From: Planctomyces sp. SH-PL14
Lineage (GTDB): Bacteria > Planctomycetota > Planctomycetia > Planctomycetales > Planctomycetaceae
Length of the DNA stretch: 64,000 bases
Direction: 5' to 3'
Assembly (NCBI RefSeq): GCF_001610835.1
Contig: NZ_CP011270.1
Coordinates: 5,288,001-5,352,000, forward strand
The position numbers were made by a program, and so were the translations under genes. A model generated the notes under the pieces. It saw nothing but the letters and a program-made list of their open reading frames with translations. It did no database searches and was not told where the DNA came from. Positions 55,721 through 63,638 of the stretch are shown piece after piece; position 1 is the first letter of the stretch, and each line of letters begins with the position of its first letter.

Positions 55721-55793
55721 ACGCGGTTCGAATGCTGTTGGGACTACATTTTCTCAATGTGCGCGTCTCAGCAAACCCCTCGTCGAACCGCGT
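55721..55793 (+). ncRNA. Y-RNA-like element 2, minimal, no tRNA module
   Basis: About 73 nt. A perfect 10-bp terminal helix pairs ACGCGGTTCG (55721-55730) with CGAACCGCGT (55784-55793). The signature AATGC-N4-GGGACTACAT lies at 55731-55749 and CCTCGT just before the returning strand. The interior holds only a small hairpin ACATT/AATGT, with no T or D arm. It looks like the Ro60-binding part of a Y RNA on its own. Confidence 0.8.
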
Positions 55794-55825
55794 CTCCGTC
55801 CGCACGTGCCATTGAACATCGATCC

Positions 55826-55919
55826 ACATCCGTGAATGCCGTTGGGAGTACATGGTTCCGCCGGTTCAACTCCGGTAACCGCGCAAGCGGCTTCTCTCAG
55901 CACCTCTTGTCACGGATGT
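55826..55919 (+). ncRNA. Y-RNA-like element 3, T arm and acceptor only
   Basis: About 94 nt. A perfect 9-bp terminal helix pairs ACATCCGTG (55826-55834) with CACGGATGT (55911-55919). AATGC-N4-GGGAGTACAT is at 55835-55853 and CTCTTGT just before the returning strand. A good T arm follows (55860-55876, loop TTCAACT), then an acceptor-like stem CCGC/GCGG capped by a GCAA tetraloop. There is no recognisable D arm, so the tRNA module is incomplete. Confidence 0.8.
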
Positions 55920-55953
55920 TTTGAACACGGTTTCCTTTCGAGTCCCTTTCCCC

Positions 55954-56142
55954 GGAGCGAACATCCCTCGTCACGAATGCAGATGGAACTACATGGTTAA
56001 GGACCCGGAAGTCGTGGGTTCGAGTCCCACCGGCTCCACTCTCGTGAGCTGTCGATCGACAGCTCTTCAGGGGCCGTAGCTCAGTGGCCAGAGCGCCGTA
56101 AACGTTTCGTCGATCCTCGTCGTGACTGAGGATGTTCGCTCC
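55954..56142 (+). ncRNA. Y-RNA-like element 4, with full permuted tRNA module
   Basis: About 189 nt. The terminal helix is the longest: 13 perfect pairs (55954-55966 with 56130-56142), then GTCACG/CGTGAC. AATGC-N4-GGAACTACAT is at 55976-55994 and CCTCGT precedes the returning strand. The T arm is 56014-56030 (loop TTCGAGT). The acceptor strands 56031-56037 and 56070-56076 pair over 7 bp, and the D arm is 56079-56094. The acceptor end is closed by an extra perfect hairpin, arms GAGCTGTC/GACAGCTC around GATC (56046-56065). Confidence 0.9.
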
Positions 56143-56191
56143 CGCGAGATAGACTGTCAGCCCAAGCACCTTCGACCCCCAAGCCCCATCC

Positions 56192-56367
56192 GGAAGGAAA
56201 ATCCCTCATCACGAATGCGGACGGAACTACATGGTCTCCAAAACCCGAGGTCGTGGGTTCGAATCCCACCGGCTCCACTTTCGAGTTCTCACTCGGAGCC
56301 GTAGCTCAGCCTGGTAGAGCGCGAAAACGTTTCGTCAATTCTTGTCGTGATGACGGATCTTCATTCC
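56192..56367 (+). ncRNA. Y-RNA-like element 5, with full permuted tRNA module
   Basis: About 176 nt. The terminal helix pairs 56192-56213 with 56346-56367, 19 of 22 positions. AATGC-N4-GGAACTACAT is at 56214-56232 and TCTTGT precedes the returning strand. The T arm is 56253-56269 (loop TTCGAAT). The acceptor CGGCTCC/GGAGCCG (56270-56276 and 56295-56301) is a perfect 7 bp, and the D arm is 56304-56320. It shares AAACGTTTCGTC with element 4. Its 3' strand ends 22 bp before the rtcB ATG. Confidence 0.9.
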
Positions 56368-56389
56368 TCTGATCAAACCCTTCTCAATC

Positions 56390-57877
56390 ATGCTTCCTGA
56401 AACCATTGTCCCCACGGGGGACGCAACAGCTCTCCTTCCCACGGGGACGAAAGTTCCGCCCATCACGGTCATCGGCACCGAGGCGATCCGCGGGACCTTT
56501 GACGAAAAATGCCTCCAGCAGGCGATCAACTCCCGGCTTGCTCCGGGGGTCACGGATCTGGTCCTCAATCCCGATGCCCACTGCGGCTACGGGGCGCCGG
56601 TCGGGTGCGTGCTGGTCTCGCCTTCGCACGTCTATCCGGGGCCGGTCGGTGTCGACATCAAGTGCTCGATGAGCCTCCTGCAGCTCGACCTGCCGGCCGA
56701 TCAGATCATCGACCGGCCGACCCGGCGGGCGATCATCAACGCCATCTGCGAGCGAACGCCGACCGGCGCCGGACGCGGACAGCGGCACGCCAAGAAGTCC
56801 CGCTTCGTCGATGAAACGCTCGGCCGCCAGGCGGTGATCGAAGGAGCCTCGGAGTCGGTCTGCACCCAGCTCGGGATTCCGCCCGAGTGGGCGACCCGCT
56901 GCGAGGACTCGTTCCACGTCGGACATGACGGCACGGCGGACGCGCTCGGCCAGCGACTCCAGGGACATCTCGACGGCGGGTTCTTCCGGAACTTCGCCGA
57001 CAAGATCAACCAGCTCGGCTCGTACGGCGGCGGCAACCACTTCGGCGAGTGCGAAGTGGTCCAGATCGCCGACAACGACCGGGCGCGGACGGCGGCCGAG
57101 GTCTTCGGCCTGCGGGACGGGAAGGTCGCGTTCCTGTCGCACTGCGGTTCGCGGGGGATCGGACATAACCTTGCCAGCGGGCAGTTCAAGTCGCTCCAGG
57201 CCAAGTTCGAGAACTGGAGCATCCCGCTTCCCGGCGAGGACCGGGAGCTCGTCTACGCCCCGCTCGGCACCCCCGAGGCGGACGCGTACCTGGACGACAT
57301 GGCCCTCGGGGCGAACTTCGCCACGATCAATCACCTCCTGATCAACGCCCTCGTGCTCGAGGCGTTTCAGGAAGTGATCCCCGGCGTGACGGGGGAGCTG
57401 GTGTACTTCATCAGCCACAACATCGCCCGGCAGGAGATCGTCGGGAACCGGCTGTCGTGGGTGCACCGGAAGGGCTCGACGCGGGCCTTCCCGGGCGGCC
57501 ATCCGGCGCTGAAGGGGACGCTCTACGAGTCGACCGGGCATCCGATCCTGCTGCCCGGGAACCCGCAGGCGGGATCGTGTGTCATGGTGGCGGACGACGG
57601 GGCGGCGCTGAGCTGCTACAGCGTGAACCACGGAGCCGGACGGGTCCTGGGGCGCAAGCGGGCGATCCGCGAACTGGACCAGCGAAGCATCGACCAGTCG
57701 TTCGACGAGCAGGACATCCTGACGAACTGCCGGACCTATCCAAAGGATGAGGCCCCGGCGGCTTACAAGGATTTCAACGAGGTCCTGCGGTCGGTGAACC
57801 AGGCGGGCCTCGCGACCGAAGTCGCGCGGCTCAAGGCCCGGTTCGTCATCAAGGATGGCGACCAGGCGGACGACTGA
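56390..57877 (+). CDS. rtcB: RNA-splicing ligase RtcB
   Basis: A 495-residue GTP- and Mn-dependent ligase that joins 2',3'-cyclic phosphate or 3'-phosphate ends to 5'-OH ends. Metal and active-site motifs are intact: PDAHCGYGAPVG, GVDIKCSM with D89 and C92, GSYGGGNHFGECE, HCGSRGIGH and ISHNIARQE. The histidine that takes GMP is H414 in SVNHGAGR. RtcB heals tRNAs cut in the anticodon loop and other broken RNAs. It follows the Y-RNA array on the same strand and is probably co-transcribed with rsr from the sigma-54 promoter. Confidence 0.97.
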   Translation: MLPETIVPTGDATALLPTGTKVPPITVIGTEAIRGTFDEKCLQQAINSRLAPGVTDLVLNPDAHCGYGAPVGCVLVSPSHVYPGPVGVDIKCSMSLLQLDLPADQIIDRPTRRAIINAICERTPTGAGRGQRHAKKSRFVDETLGRQAVIEGASESVCTQLGIPPEWATRCEDSFHVGHDGTADALGQRLQGHLDGGFFRNFADKINQLGSYGGGNHFGECEVVQIADNDRARTAAEVFGLRDGKVAFLSHCGSRGIGHNLASGQFKSLQAKFENWSIPLPGEDRELVYAPLGTPEADAYLDDMALGANFATINHLLINALVLEAFQEVIPGVTGELVYFISHNIARQEIVGNRLSWVHRKGSTRAFPGGHPALKGTLYESTGHPILLPGNPQAGSCVMVADDGAALSCYSVNHGAGRVLGRKRAIRELDQRSIDQSFDEQDILTNCRTYPKDEAPAAYKDFNEVLRSVNQAGLATEVARLKARFVIKDGDQADD

Positions 57878-57891
57878 CCGACAGGTTGGGC

Positions 57892-57992
57892 AGTTGAAGA
57901 TTAAACACCAAGGCACCAAGGTGGCACCAAGAACACCAAGGATTCTCTTCGGGAAACCTTTGTGGCCTTTGTGCCACCTTGGTGCCTTGGTG
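57892..57992. repeat. ACACCAAGG-type inverted repeat between rtcB and rtcA
   Basis: Long imperfect inverted repeat with arms AAACACCAAGGCACCAAGG and CCTTGGTGCCTTGGTGTTT and further pairing inside. It may shape the transcript between the two repair genes. Confidence 0.8.
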
Positions 57993-58016
57993 TTTAACTT
58001 CCTATGGAGGTGATTG

Positions 58017-59078
58017 ATGGGCGCTGAGTTGGTGACGATCGACGGATCCCAGGGGGAAGGGGGCGGGCAGATCCTGCGCTCGACTCTGGCTCTCTCGCTC
58101 GTCACGCGGCGGCCCGTCCGGATCGAGAACATCCGCGCCGGTCGGCCCAAGCCCGGTCTGATGCGGCAGCACCTGACCGCGGTGCAGGCGGCGGCGCGGA
58201 TCGGATCGGCCGAGGTCACCGGCGCGGAGATCGGCTCCAAGGCGCTCACGTTCGTACCGCAGACGGTCACGCCGGGACGCTACACGTTCAGCGTCGGGAC
58301 GGCGGGGAGCGCGACGCTCGTCCTCCAGACCGTTCTGCCCGCGCTCATGATCGCCGACGGGCCGTCGCAACTGACGCTCGAAGGGGGGACTCACAACCAG
58401 TGGGCGCCGACCTTCGAGTTCCTGAAGCACGCCTATCTGCCGATCGTCAGCCGGATGGGGCCGAAGGTGACCGCTGCGCTCGAACGCCACGGCTTTCACC
58501 CGGCGGGGGGCGGGCGGTTCCAGGTCGAGATCGAGCCGGTCCCGCGGCTGAAGCCGCTCGATCTTCTCGAACGGGGCGAGCTGAAGAACCGGTCGGCCTC
58601 GGCGGTCGTGGCGAACCTTCCCGGGCATATTGGCGACCGCGAGGTGACGACGATCCTGGACCGGCTGAACTGGCCTCCGACGAACAGTCTCGTCGAGGTC
58701 GTTCCGGCTCACGGGCCGGGGAACGTCGTCTTTGCGACGCTGGAGTATGAGCACGTCACCGAGGTCTTTACGGGCTTCGGGCGGGTCGGGGCGAGCGCGG
58801 AGCATGTCGCGAACGAGGTGGTCCGGGATGTCCGGAACTACCTCCGGAGCGAGACGCCGGTCGGTCATTACCTGGCGGACCAGATCCTGCTGCCGCAGGG
58901 GCTCTGTGCGTATCAGTCCCGGCTCGATGGTGAGCCCGGTCGTTCGTCGTTTGCGACGGGACCGCTGACCCGCCACGGCATCACGCACATCGAGATCCTC
59001 CGCAAGCTGCTCGATCTGCAGATCACGGTGGAGGACCGTCCCGACCGGGCGCTCCACGTCGTCACGGTCGGTCCGTAG
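58017..59078 (+). CDS. rtcA: RNA 3'-terminal phosphate cyclase
   Basis: A 353-residue enzyme that turns an RNA 3'-phosphate into a 2',3'-cyclic phosphate with ATP, through a histidine-AMP intermediate. The start at 58017 follows GGAGGT. Motifs are DGSQGEGGGQILRS, RAGRPKPGLMRQHLTAV, EGGTHNQWAPTFEFL, HPAGGGRF and ADQILLPQG. The C-terminal RHGITHIEILRKLL carries the expected histidine. It completes the rtcR / rsr-Y RNA-rtcB-rtcA locus, which ends here. Confidence 0.96.
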   Translation: MGAELVTIDGSQGEGGGQILRSTLALSLVTRRPVRIENIRAGRPKPGLMRQHLTAVQAAARIGSAEVTGAEIGSKALTFVPQTVTPGRYTFSVGTAGSATLVLQTVLPALMIADGPSQLTLEGGTHNQWAPTFEFLKHAYLPIVSRMGPKVTAALERHGFHPAGGGRFQVEIEPVPRLKPLDLLERGELKNRSASAVVANLPGHIGDREVTTILDRLNWPPTNSLVEVVPAHGPGNVVFATLEYEHVTEVFTGFGRVGASAEHVANEVVRDVRNYLRSETPVGHYLADQILLPQGLCAYQSRLDGEPGRSSFATGPLTRHGITHIEILRKLLDLQITVEDRPDRALHVVTVGP

Positions 59079-59168
59079 CGCCCCGTCTTCGCGCGCGAGC
59101 CTCCGGGGGCCGTGCTGGCCGCGCCCGCGGGACCACCTTGAGGCGGCGGCGTGCACCGGCCTCAGGCG

Positions 59169-59429
59169 CTACTCTGCCCTTACGGAGCGATGGAGCGCCC
59201 AGGTGCACGTCATGCAGCCCAGGAAGGCCAGCAGCAGCCACCAGCCCGGAGGGATGGGCGTTCCCAGGATGAGCAGCCCGGCGAGGGCGAGACCGGCTTG
59301 CCCGGCCCAGACCGAGGCGAGGTTCGGCGCCGAACCGTGCGGCTGATCCCGCAGGCGGGCCGCGGAAAGCGGGAGAACGAGCGAGAGCAGGACAACTCCG
59401 GCGAGGGTGAAGCTGATCGTCGGGTCCAT
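59169..59429 (-). CDS. Small three-helix membrane protein
   Basis: An 86-residue protein with three hydrophobic stretches: FTLAGVVLLSLVLPLSA, WAGQAGLALAGLLILG and WWLLLAFLGCMTCTWALH. No named family is recognised. It is convergent with rtcA and lies downstream of mutY on the same strand, 173 bp away. The hydrophobic pattern makes chance unlikely. Confidence 0.6.
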   Translation of the reverse strand: MDPTISFTLAGVVLLSLVLPLSAARLRDQPHGSAPNLASVWAGQAGLALAGLLILGTPIPPGWWLLLAFLGCMTCTWALHRSVRAE

Positions 59430-59602
59430 CGGGCACCTCCACGAGACAACGTTCGAGGCCGTGGCGATTGGGTGTCAACCGGCGGGGACACGAGCCTGCG
59501 CTGGAAGCACCGTTCTCTATCAGTCTGACCGGCTCCGCCGCGGACCGTCAAACAGAATCCGGCCGCCCGGCTCCCGCGCTTCGCATTCGTGTCGGTCCTG
59601 TT

Positions 59603-60763
59603 TCAGGAAAACAGCCGCCGTTCGCGCGTGTGCTCGCGGACAGCTTTCGCGAGTTTCCGTCCGGTCATCGACAGCGGGACGTCGTCAATCTCCTGGAGCG
59701 TCACCCACCGCAGACCGGAATCGTCGGCGAACGTCGCCGGCTTGGCCGCACTCGCGGCGGTGAAGCAAAGGAGCCGGATCCGATACCGCGTGACGCCGTG
59801 GCGGATGTCTGTCAGGTGCGCCCAGTCGCGGCCGGCGAGGCCGACATTCTCCTTCAACCAGTCGCCAAGCGTGCCGATTGCCACCCGGTGCAGGGCGGCG
59901 TCCGACGCGGCGCCGCCGGCTTCGAGCGTCACCCGCGGGAAGTCCCACAGGCCGGCCCAGCGCTCCTCCGGGCCGCGGCGGCGGATGAGGACGCGGTCGC
60001 CCGACGAGACGACGACGGTCGCATCGATGACGTCGGTGAGTTCGGGCCGTTTGGCCTTCACGGGGATCTCGGCCTGGGTTCCTTCGGCGAAGGCGCGGCA
60101 GGAGGTCTTGAGGGGGCAGGCGGGGCAGTCCGGATCGGCGGGGCGGCAGATGGTCGCTCCGAGGTCCATGACGGCGTGGTTGAAGGCGCCGCTCTCATCG
60201 CGCGGGAGGATCCGTTCGGCGAAGGTCCAGAGGAGGGTTTGGCCTTCCTTGGAGCGAGGGTCGCCGCGGTAGCCGAGGAGGCGGCTGTAGAGGCGGAGGG
60301 TGTTGGCTTCGACGATCGGGGCGCGGGTGTCGTAGGCGAAGGAGGCGATGGCGCCGGCGGTGTAGCGGCCGACACCGGGGAGGGACATCAGGGTTTCGAC
60401 GTCCTCGGGGAAGGTGCCATTGAAGCGGGTGACGATTTCCTTGGCGGCGCGGTGGAGGTTGCGGGCGCGGCTGTAGTAGCCGAGTCCTTCCCAGAGTCGG
60501 AGGACGTCGTCTTCGGGGGCCTGGGCGAGGTCGTGGAGAGTGGGGAGCCGATCGAGGAACCGCGCGAAGTAGGGTTTGACGGCGGCGACGGTGGTTTGCT
60601 GGAGCATCGCCTCGCTGATCCAGATGCGGTACGGATCGCGGTTTTCGCGCCAGGGGAGGTCGCGTCCGTGGGTGGCGTACCAGCGGAGGACGGCGGTTCG
60701 CAGTCGTCGGAGTCGGGGTGTGTCGAACCAGTCCAGTTCGGTGGGGGGCATGGTGGTCGGCAT
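59603..60763 (-). CDS. mutY: A/G-specific adenine DNA glycosylase
   Basis: A 386-residue repair enzyme that removes adenine mispaired with 8-oxoguanine. The glycosylase domain has DPYRIWISEAMLQQTTV, LGYYSRARNLHRAA and the helix-hairpin-helix LPGVGRYTAGAIASFAYD with its catalytic Asp/Glu region. The 4Fe-4S cluster ligands are C-x7-C-x2-C-x5-C in CRPADPDCPACPLKTSC. The C-terminal NUDIX-like domain, which recognises 8-oxoG, begins near VIDATVVVSSGDRVLIRRR. All key parts are present. Confidence 0.95.
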   Translation of the reverse strand: MPTTMPPTELDWFDTPRLRRLRTAVLRWYATHGRDLPWRENRDPYRIWISEAMLQQTTVAAVKPYFARFLDRLPTLHDLAQAPEDDVLRLWEGLGYYSRARNLHRAAKEIVTRFNGTFPEDVETLMSLPGVGRYTAGAIASFAYDTRAPIVEANTLRLYSRLLGYRGDPRSKEGQTLLWTFAERILPRDESGAFNHAVMDLGATICRPADPDCPACPLKTSCRAFAEGTQAEIPVKAKRPELTDVIDATVVVSSGDRVLIRRRGPEERWAGLWDFPRVTLEAGGAASDAALHRVAIGTLGDWLKENVGLAGRDWAHLTDIRHGVTRYRIRLLCFTAASAAKPATFADDSGLRWVTLQEIDDVPLSMTGRKLAKAVREHTRERRLFS

Positions 60764-60807
60764 GATGCTGAAGCAAGGATGTCATTGCCACATCACGCCC
60801 CAAAGAA

Positions 60808-61133
60808 CCGGGGTCCAGGGGGCAACCCCTGGTGGGGAGTGCAGAGGGGCAACGCCCCTTTGCCCGCCGGAGGCCTGGCCGTCGAGAGATGTCTGAAGGA
60901 GTGCGTGTCCAAGCGCGGACAACGTGCCGGATGCCCCCTCACATCAAGACGCGGGGATTGCAAAGCGAGCGGTGCAGGTTGAGGGAGTCCTCAACGCTGG
61001 TCCACAAAAGGGACATCCGTTGTGTCCCAAGGTTCCTCACAGGAGTGCCTCCGGCGGCAAGGGGGTGAGACCCCCTTGACCCCGGTTGCCGTCGCACGTT
61101 GGGTTTGAGCTATCGACGCTTTGTCGGCAAGAA
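60808..61133 (+). repeat. Repeat family B, full copy 10
   Basis: Forward copy in the gap between mutY and the TPR gene, reaching almost to the stop codon of the latter. Hairpin I is CCAGGGG-GCAA-CCCCTGG; hairpin II AGGGGC-AAC-GCCCCT; terminal hairpin CAAGGGGG-TGAGA-CCCCCTTG. Confidence 0.9.
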
Positions 61134-61136
61134 CGG

Positions 61137-62555
61137 CTACCGCGGTGGAACCAGCAGCGGCGGCGTTCCCGCACTCGGCACCGGGGACGGAGCGACCGGA
61201 ATCGGCAACTCCACACCCGATCCATTCGCCGGCGTCGGCTGCGGCTCCGCCGGCGTCGGAACCGGAATCGTCGAACCACCCCGATTGCCCGGCGCCGCAG
61301 GCGTCGGCAACGCCGGCACCTGCGGAACCGTCGAAGGCATCGGAGCCGGCGGCAACGGATTGCCGTTGCCCGGCGCAATCCCATTCAACTGCGGCTGCGG
61401 CGGCACTGGAACATTCCCCCGCGGCATCACCGGATCCGACAGGTTCCGCGGACCCAGCAGCCCCCCATTGTTGTTCGGAGCCGCCGGAATCGGAGCGGGT
61501 GTCGTCGCCGCCGGCACATTCGCCGGAGGATTCAGGAACGCCGTCAGCCCAGGTGTCCCCCCACCAAACTTCGACGCCGCCTCGAGAATCTCCCGGGACC
61601 GCGGATCGTTGTCGAGGTGCATCATCACGCCGAGCAGGAAGAGCCGCTTGGCGTCGCGGACGTCATTGTTCGCCCACTGCACCACCGACTCCTTCAGCTG
61701 CTCCTTCCCCAGCCGGTTCTCCACACCGAGGACATCGTCGAGCTTCGCCGCCCGCCACGGCAGCCCCGGATCGAGCGCCGCCGCCTCTTCAAAGGTGTTC
61801 GCCGCCTCGACCAGCCGCCCCTTCCCGATGAAGGCGATCGCCAGCCGGAAATAGGGATCGGGAATGTCCGGCGCGGCTTCGATCGCCTTCTCATAGGCCT
61901 GGGCGGCGTTGGAGTACCGCAACGCCCGCATCTGCTGATCCCCCATATCCTGCAGCCGCAGCGCCCGGAGCTGCGCGTCGGGTGTTGAGGGCTTCACAAG
62001 CTGAGGATGCGTCTGGACATTCGGCCGGACGTTCAGTGGATCGCGGCCGATCGTCCGTCCCGCCTGACCGGGATCGGTCATCGCCGGGCTGAACGAGCCC
62101 GACGGAGCCGGAGCCCGCTCGATCGTGTTCCCGAACTGCGGATAGACATAAGGAGAGGTGACGCCGTACCCGTACGGAACGCCATAGCCGTACCCGTAGG
62201 GGACTCCATACCCGTACCCGCCGTATCCCACCCCTTCCGGGTTGCCGTACTGGTCGATGTAGAGCGGCGGGTAGATCACCGGGCCGCCGTAGGACGGGCC
62301 GCTGTAGACCGAGAGCCCCGGACCGTAGAACGAGGAGCTCGCGCCGTAATAGGTCCCGCCGGAGCCGACCGAGAAGCTGAAGCCCGGCCCGTAGCCAAAG
62401 CTCCCGCCGTGGTAATGGTTGTGACCGCCAAAGCCGCCGCGTCCGCCGTGGTAGTGATACGGATCGGCCTGTGCGGTCGGACCGGAAAGGGCACCACCGG
62501 CCAAGGCCAACGCCAGTGCCACGCGACGCACCGACTTCCAAGCAAAGGACATCAT
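61137..62555 (-). CDS. Secreted TPR protein with low-complexity flanks
   Basis: A 472-residue exported protein with signal sequence ending near TAQA. The N-terminal part (about 30-150) is rich in Gly, Tyr and His (YGYGVPYGYG repeats). A TPR region (about 195-300) reads GDQQMRALRYSNAAQAYEKA, DPYFRLAIAFIGKGRLVEAA and DAKRLFLLGVMMHLDND. The C-terminal 150 residues are Pro/Asn/Gly-rich. The TPR part resembles that of the Gly-rich protein at 17474, so they are probably paralogues. Likely envelope-associated; function unknown. Confidence 0.75.
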   Translation of the reverse strand: MMSFAWKSVRRVALALALAGGALSGPTAQADPYHYHGGRGGFGGHNHYHGGSFGYGPGFSFSVGSGGTYYGASSSFYGPGLSVYSGPSYGGPVIYPPLYIDQYGNPEGVGYGGYGYGVPYGYGYGVPYGYGVTSPYVYPQFGNTIERAPAPSGSFSPAMTDPGQAGRTIGRDPLNVRPNVQTHPQLVKPSTPDAQLRALRLQDMGDQQMRALRYSNAAQAYEKAIEAAPDIPDPYFRLAIAFIGKGRLVEAANTFEEAAALDPGLPWRAAKLDDVLGVENRLGKEQLKESVVQWANNDVRDAKRLFLLGVMMHLDNDPRSREILEAASKFGGGTPGLTAFLNPPANVPAATTPAPIPAAPNNNGGLLGPRNLSDPVMPRGNVPVPPQPQLNGIAPGNGNPLPPAPMPSTVPQVPALPTPAAPGNRGGSTIPVPTPAEPQPTPANGSGVELPIPVAPSPVPSAGTPPLLVPPR

Positions 62556-62811
62556 TTCTCTTCACTCCGGGCCCGGCGGCGCGGCGATCGAAAGACCGCC
62601 CCACCTTCCTCAATTCCACCCTCGCGGGGGCAGCGAGTCAACTGGGATCAATTTGACTCCGTCGGAAATCCATTGACGTTCGTTGATCGCAGCGGTTTGA
62701 CCGGGCGCGCGGGCAGGTCTATTCTCGATGTCGGCTTCGGGTCCGGACGTCCCGGTTTCGAGGCCGCCGCCTGGTCCCCCGCCGTTTTTCTACCTGCCTG
62801 GGAGCTCCTGC

Positions 62812-63396
62812 ATGCGCCGTCTGACTCAACTGGCCTCCGTGGCCGCCGCTCTGCTGTGCTTCGCCGCCCCCGCCTCCAAGCTTCATGCCGAAGACGTCAA
62901 GGTGGGCGACAAGGCCCCGGTCTTCTCCGCCAAGGACGACACGGGCAAGGAATGGAAGTCGGCCGATCACGTCGGCAAGAAGATCGTCGTCGTCTACTTC
63001 TACCCGGCCGACTGCACCGGCGGCTGCACCAAGCAGGCGATCGGCTTCACCAAGGACGCCAAGACCCTCGCCGACATGAACGTGGAAGTCGTCGGCGTGA
63101 GCGGCGACTCGGTCAGCAACCACCAGCTGTTCAAGAAGAAGGAATCGCTCGGCATCACCCTCCTGGCGGACGAAGACGGCAAAGTGGCGGAGGCCTTCGG
63201 CGTCCCGTTCGCTGCTGGTGAGAAGTCGGTCAAGGTGCCGGTCAACGGCAAGGAAGAGACGCTGATCCGCGGCGGCACCGCCCAGCGGTGGACGTTCATC
63301 ATCGGCAAGGACGGCAAGATCGCCCACAAGAACGACATGGTGAAGGCGGCCGACGACAGCGCGAACGTGATCTCGGTCGTCAAGACGCTGAAGTAG
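62812..63396 (+). CDS. Exported peroxiredoxin (AhpC/TSA, BCP-like)
   Basis: A 194-residue thioredoxin-fold peroxidase. The ATG at 62812 gives the signal peptide MRRLTQLASVAAALLCFAA. The fold shows VGDKAPVFSAKDDTGKEW, then VVVYFYPADCTGGCTKQAIGF, where the second Cys aligns with the peroxidatic Cys of BCP-type enzymes and the Thr is conserved. VEVVGVSGDSVSNHQLFKKK and the C-terminal WTFIIGKDGKIAH follow. Probably reduces peroxides in the periplasm; the electron donor is unknown. Confidence 0.88.
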   Translation: MRRLTQLASVAAALLCFAAPASKLHAEDVKVGDKAPVFSAKDDTGKEWKSADHVGKKIVVVYFYPADCTGGCTKQAIGFTKDAKTLADMNVEVVGVSGDSVSNHQLFKKKESLGITLLADEDGKVAEAFGVPFAAGEKSVKVPVNGKEETLIRGGTAQRWTFIIGKDGKIAHKNDMVKAADDSANVISVVKTLK

Positions 63397-63423
63397 CGGC
63401 AGGCGGTCTGCGAGAAGGAATTC

Positions 63424-63459
63424 CAGGTCGGTCGGTTCCCGGAACCGGCCGACCTTCTT
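63424..63459 (+). terminator. Possible terminator after the peroxiredoxin gene
   Basis: Hairpin AGGTCGG...CCGACCT with an inner GGTTCC/GGAACC, then CTTCTT rather than a clean T-run. Lies about 30 bp past the stop. Confidence 0.5.
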
Positions 63460-63477
63460 CGTGTTGGGTTTGAGGGT

Positions 63478-63614
63478 TAAACACCAAGACACCAAGGAAG
63501 AAAGCCGCACCACACTAGCCCGAAGCGCAAGCGAGGGAACCCGATTCCGCCCCTCGCTTGCGCTTCGGGCTAGTGTGACGATCTCTTGGTGCCTCCTTTG
63601 TGTCTTGGTGTTTC
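63478..63614. repeat. Nested inverted repeat, ACACCAAGG outside, CTAGCCCGAAGCG inside
   Basis: Outer arms are of the AACACCAAGACACCAAGG / TTGGTGTTT type. Inner arms are near-perfect: CACTAGCCCGAAGCGCAAG with its reverse complement. Fills the gap before the protease gene. Confidence 0.8.
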
Positions 63615-63638
63615 ACCCTGTCAGGAACGGAGTGGACA

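Noticed and set aside
55587-56320. Ordinary tRNA genes suggested by T-arm and D-arm sequences
   Set aside because: The 3' half always comes before the 5' half and no anticodon loop is present, so these are permuted modules inside the Y-RNA-like elements.
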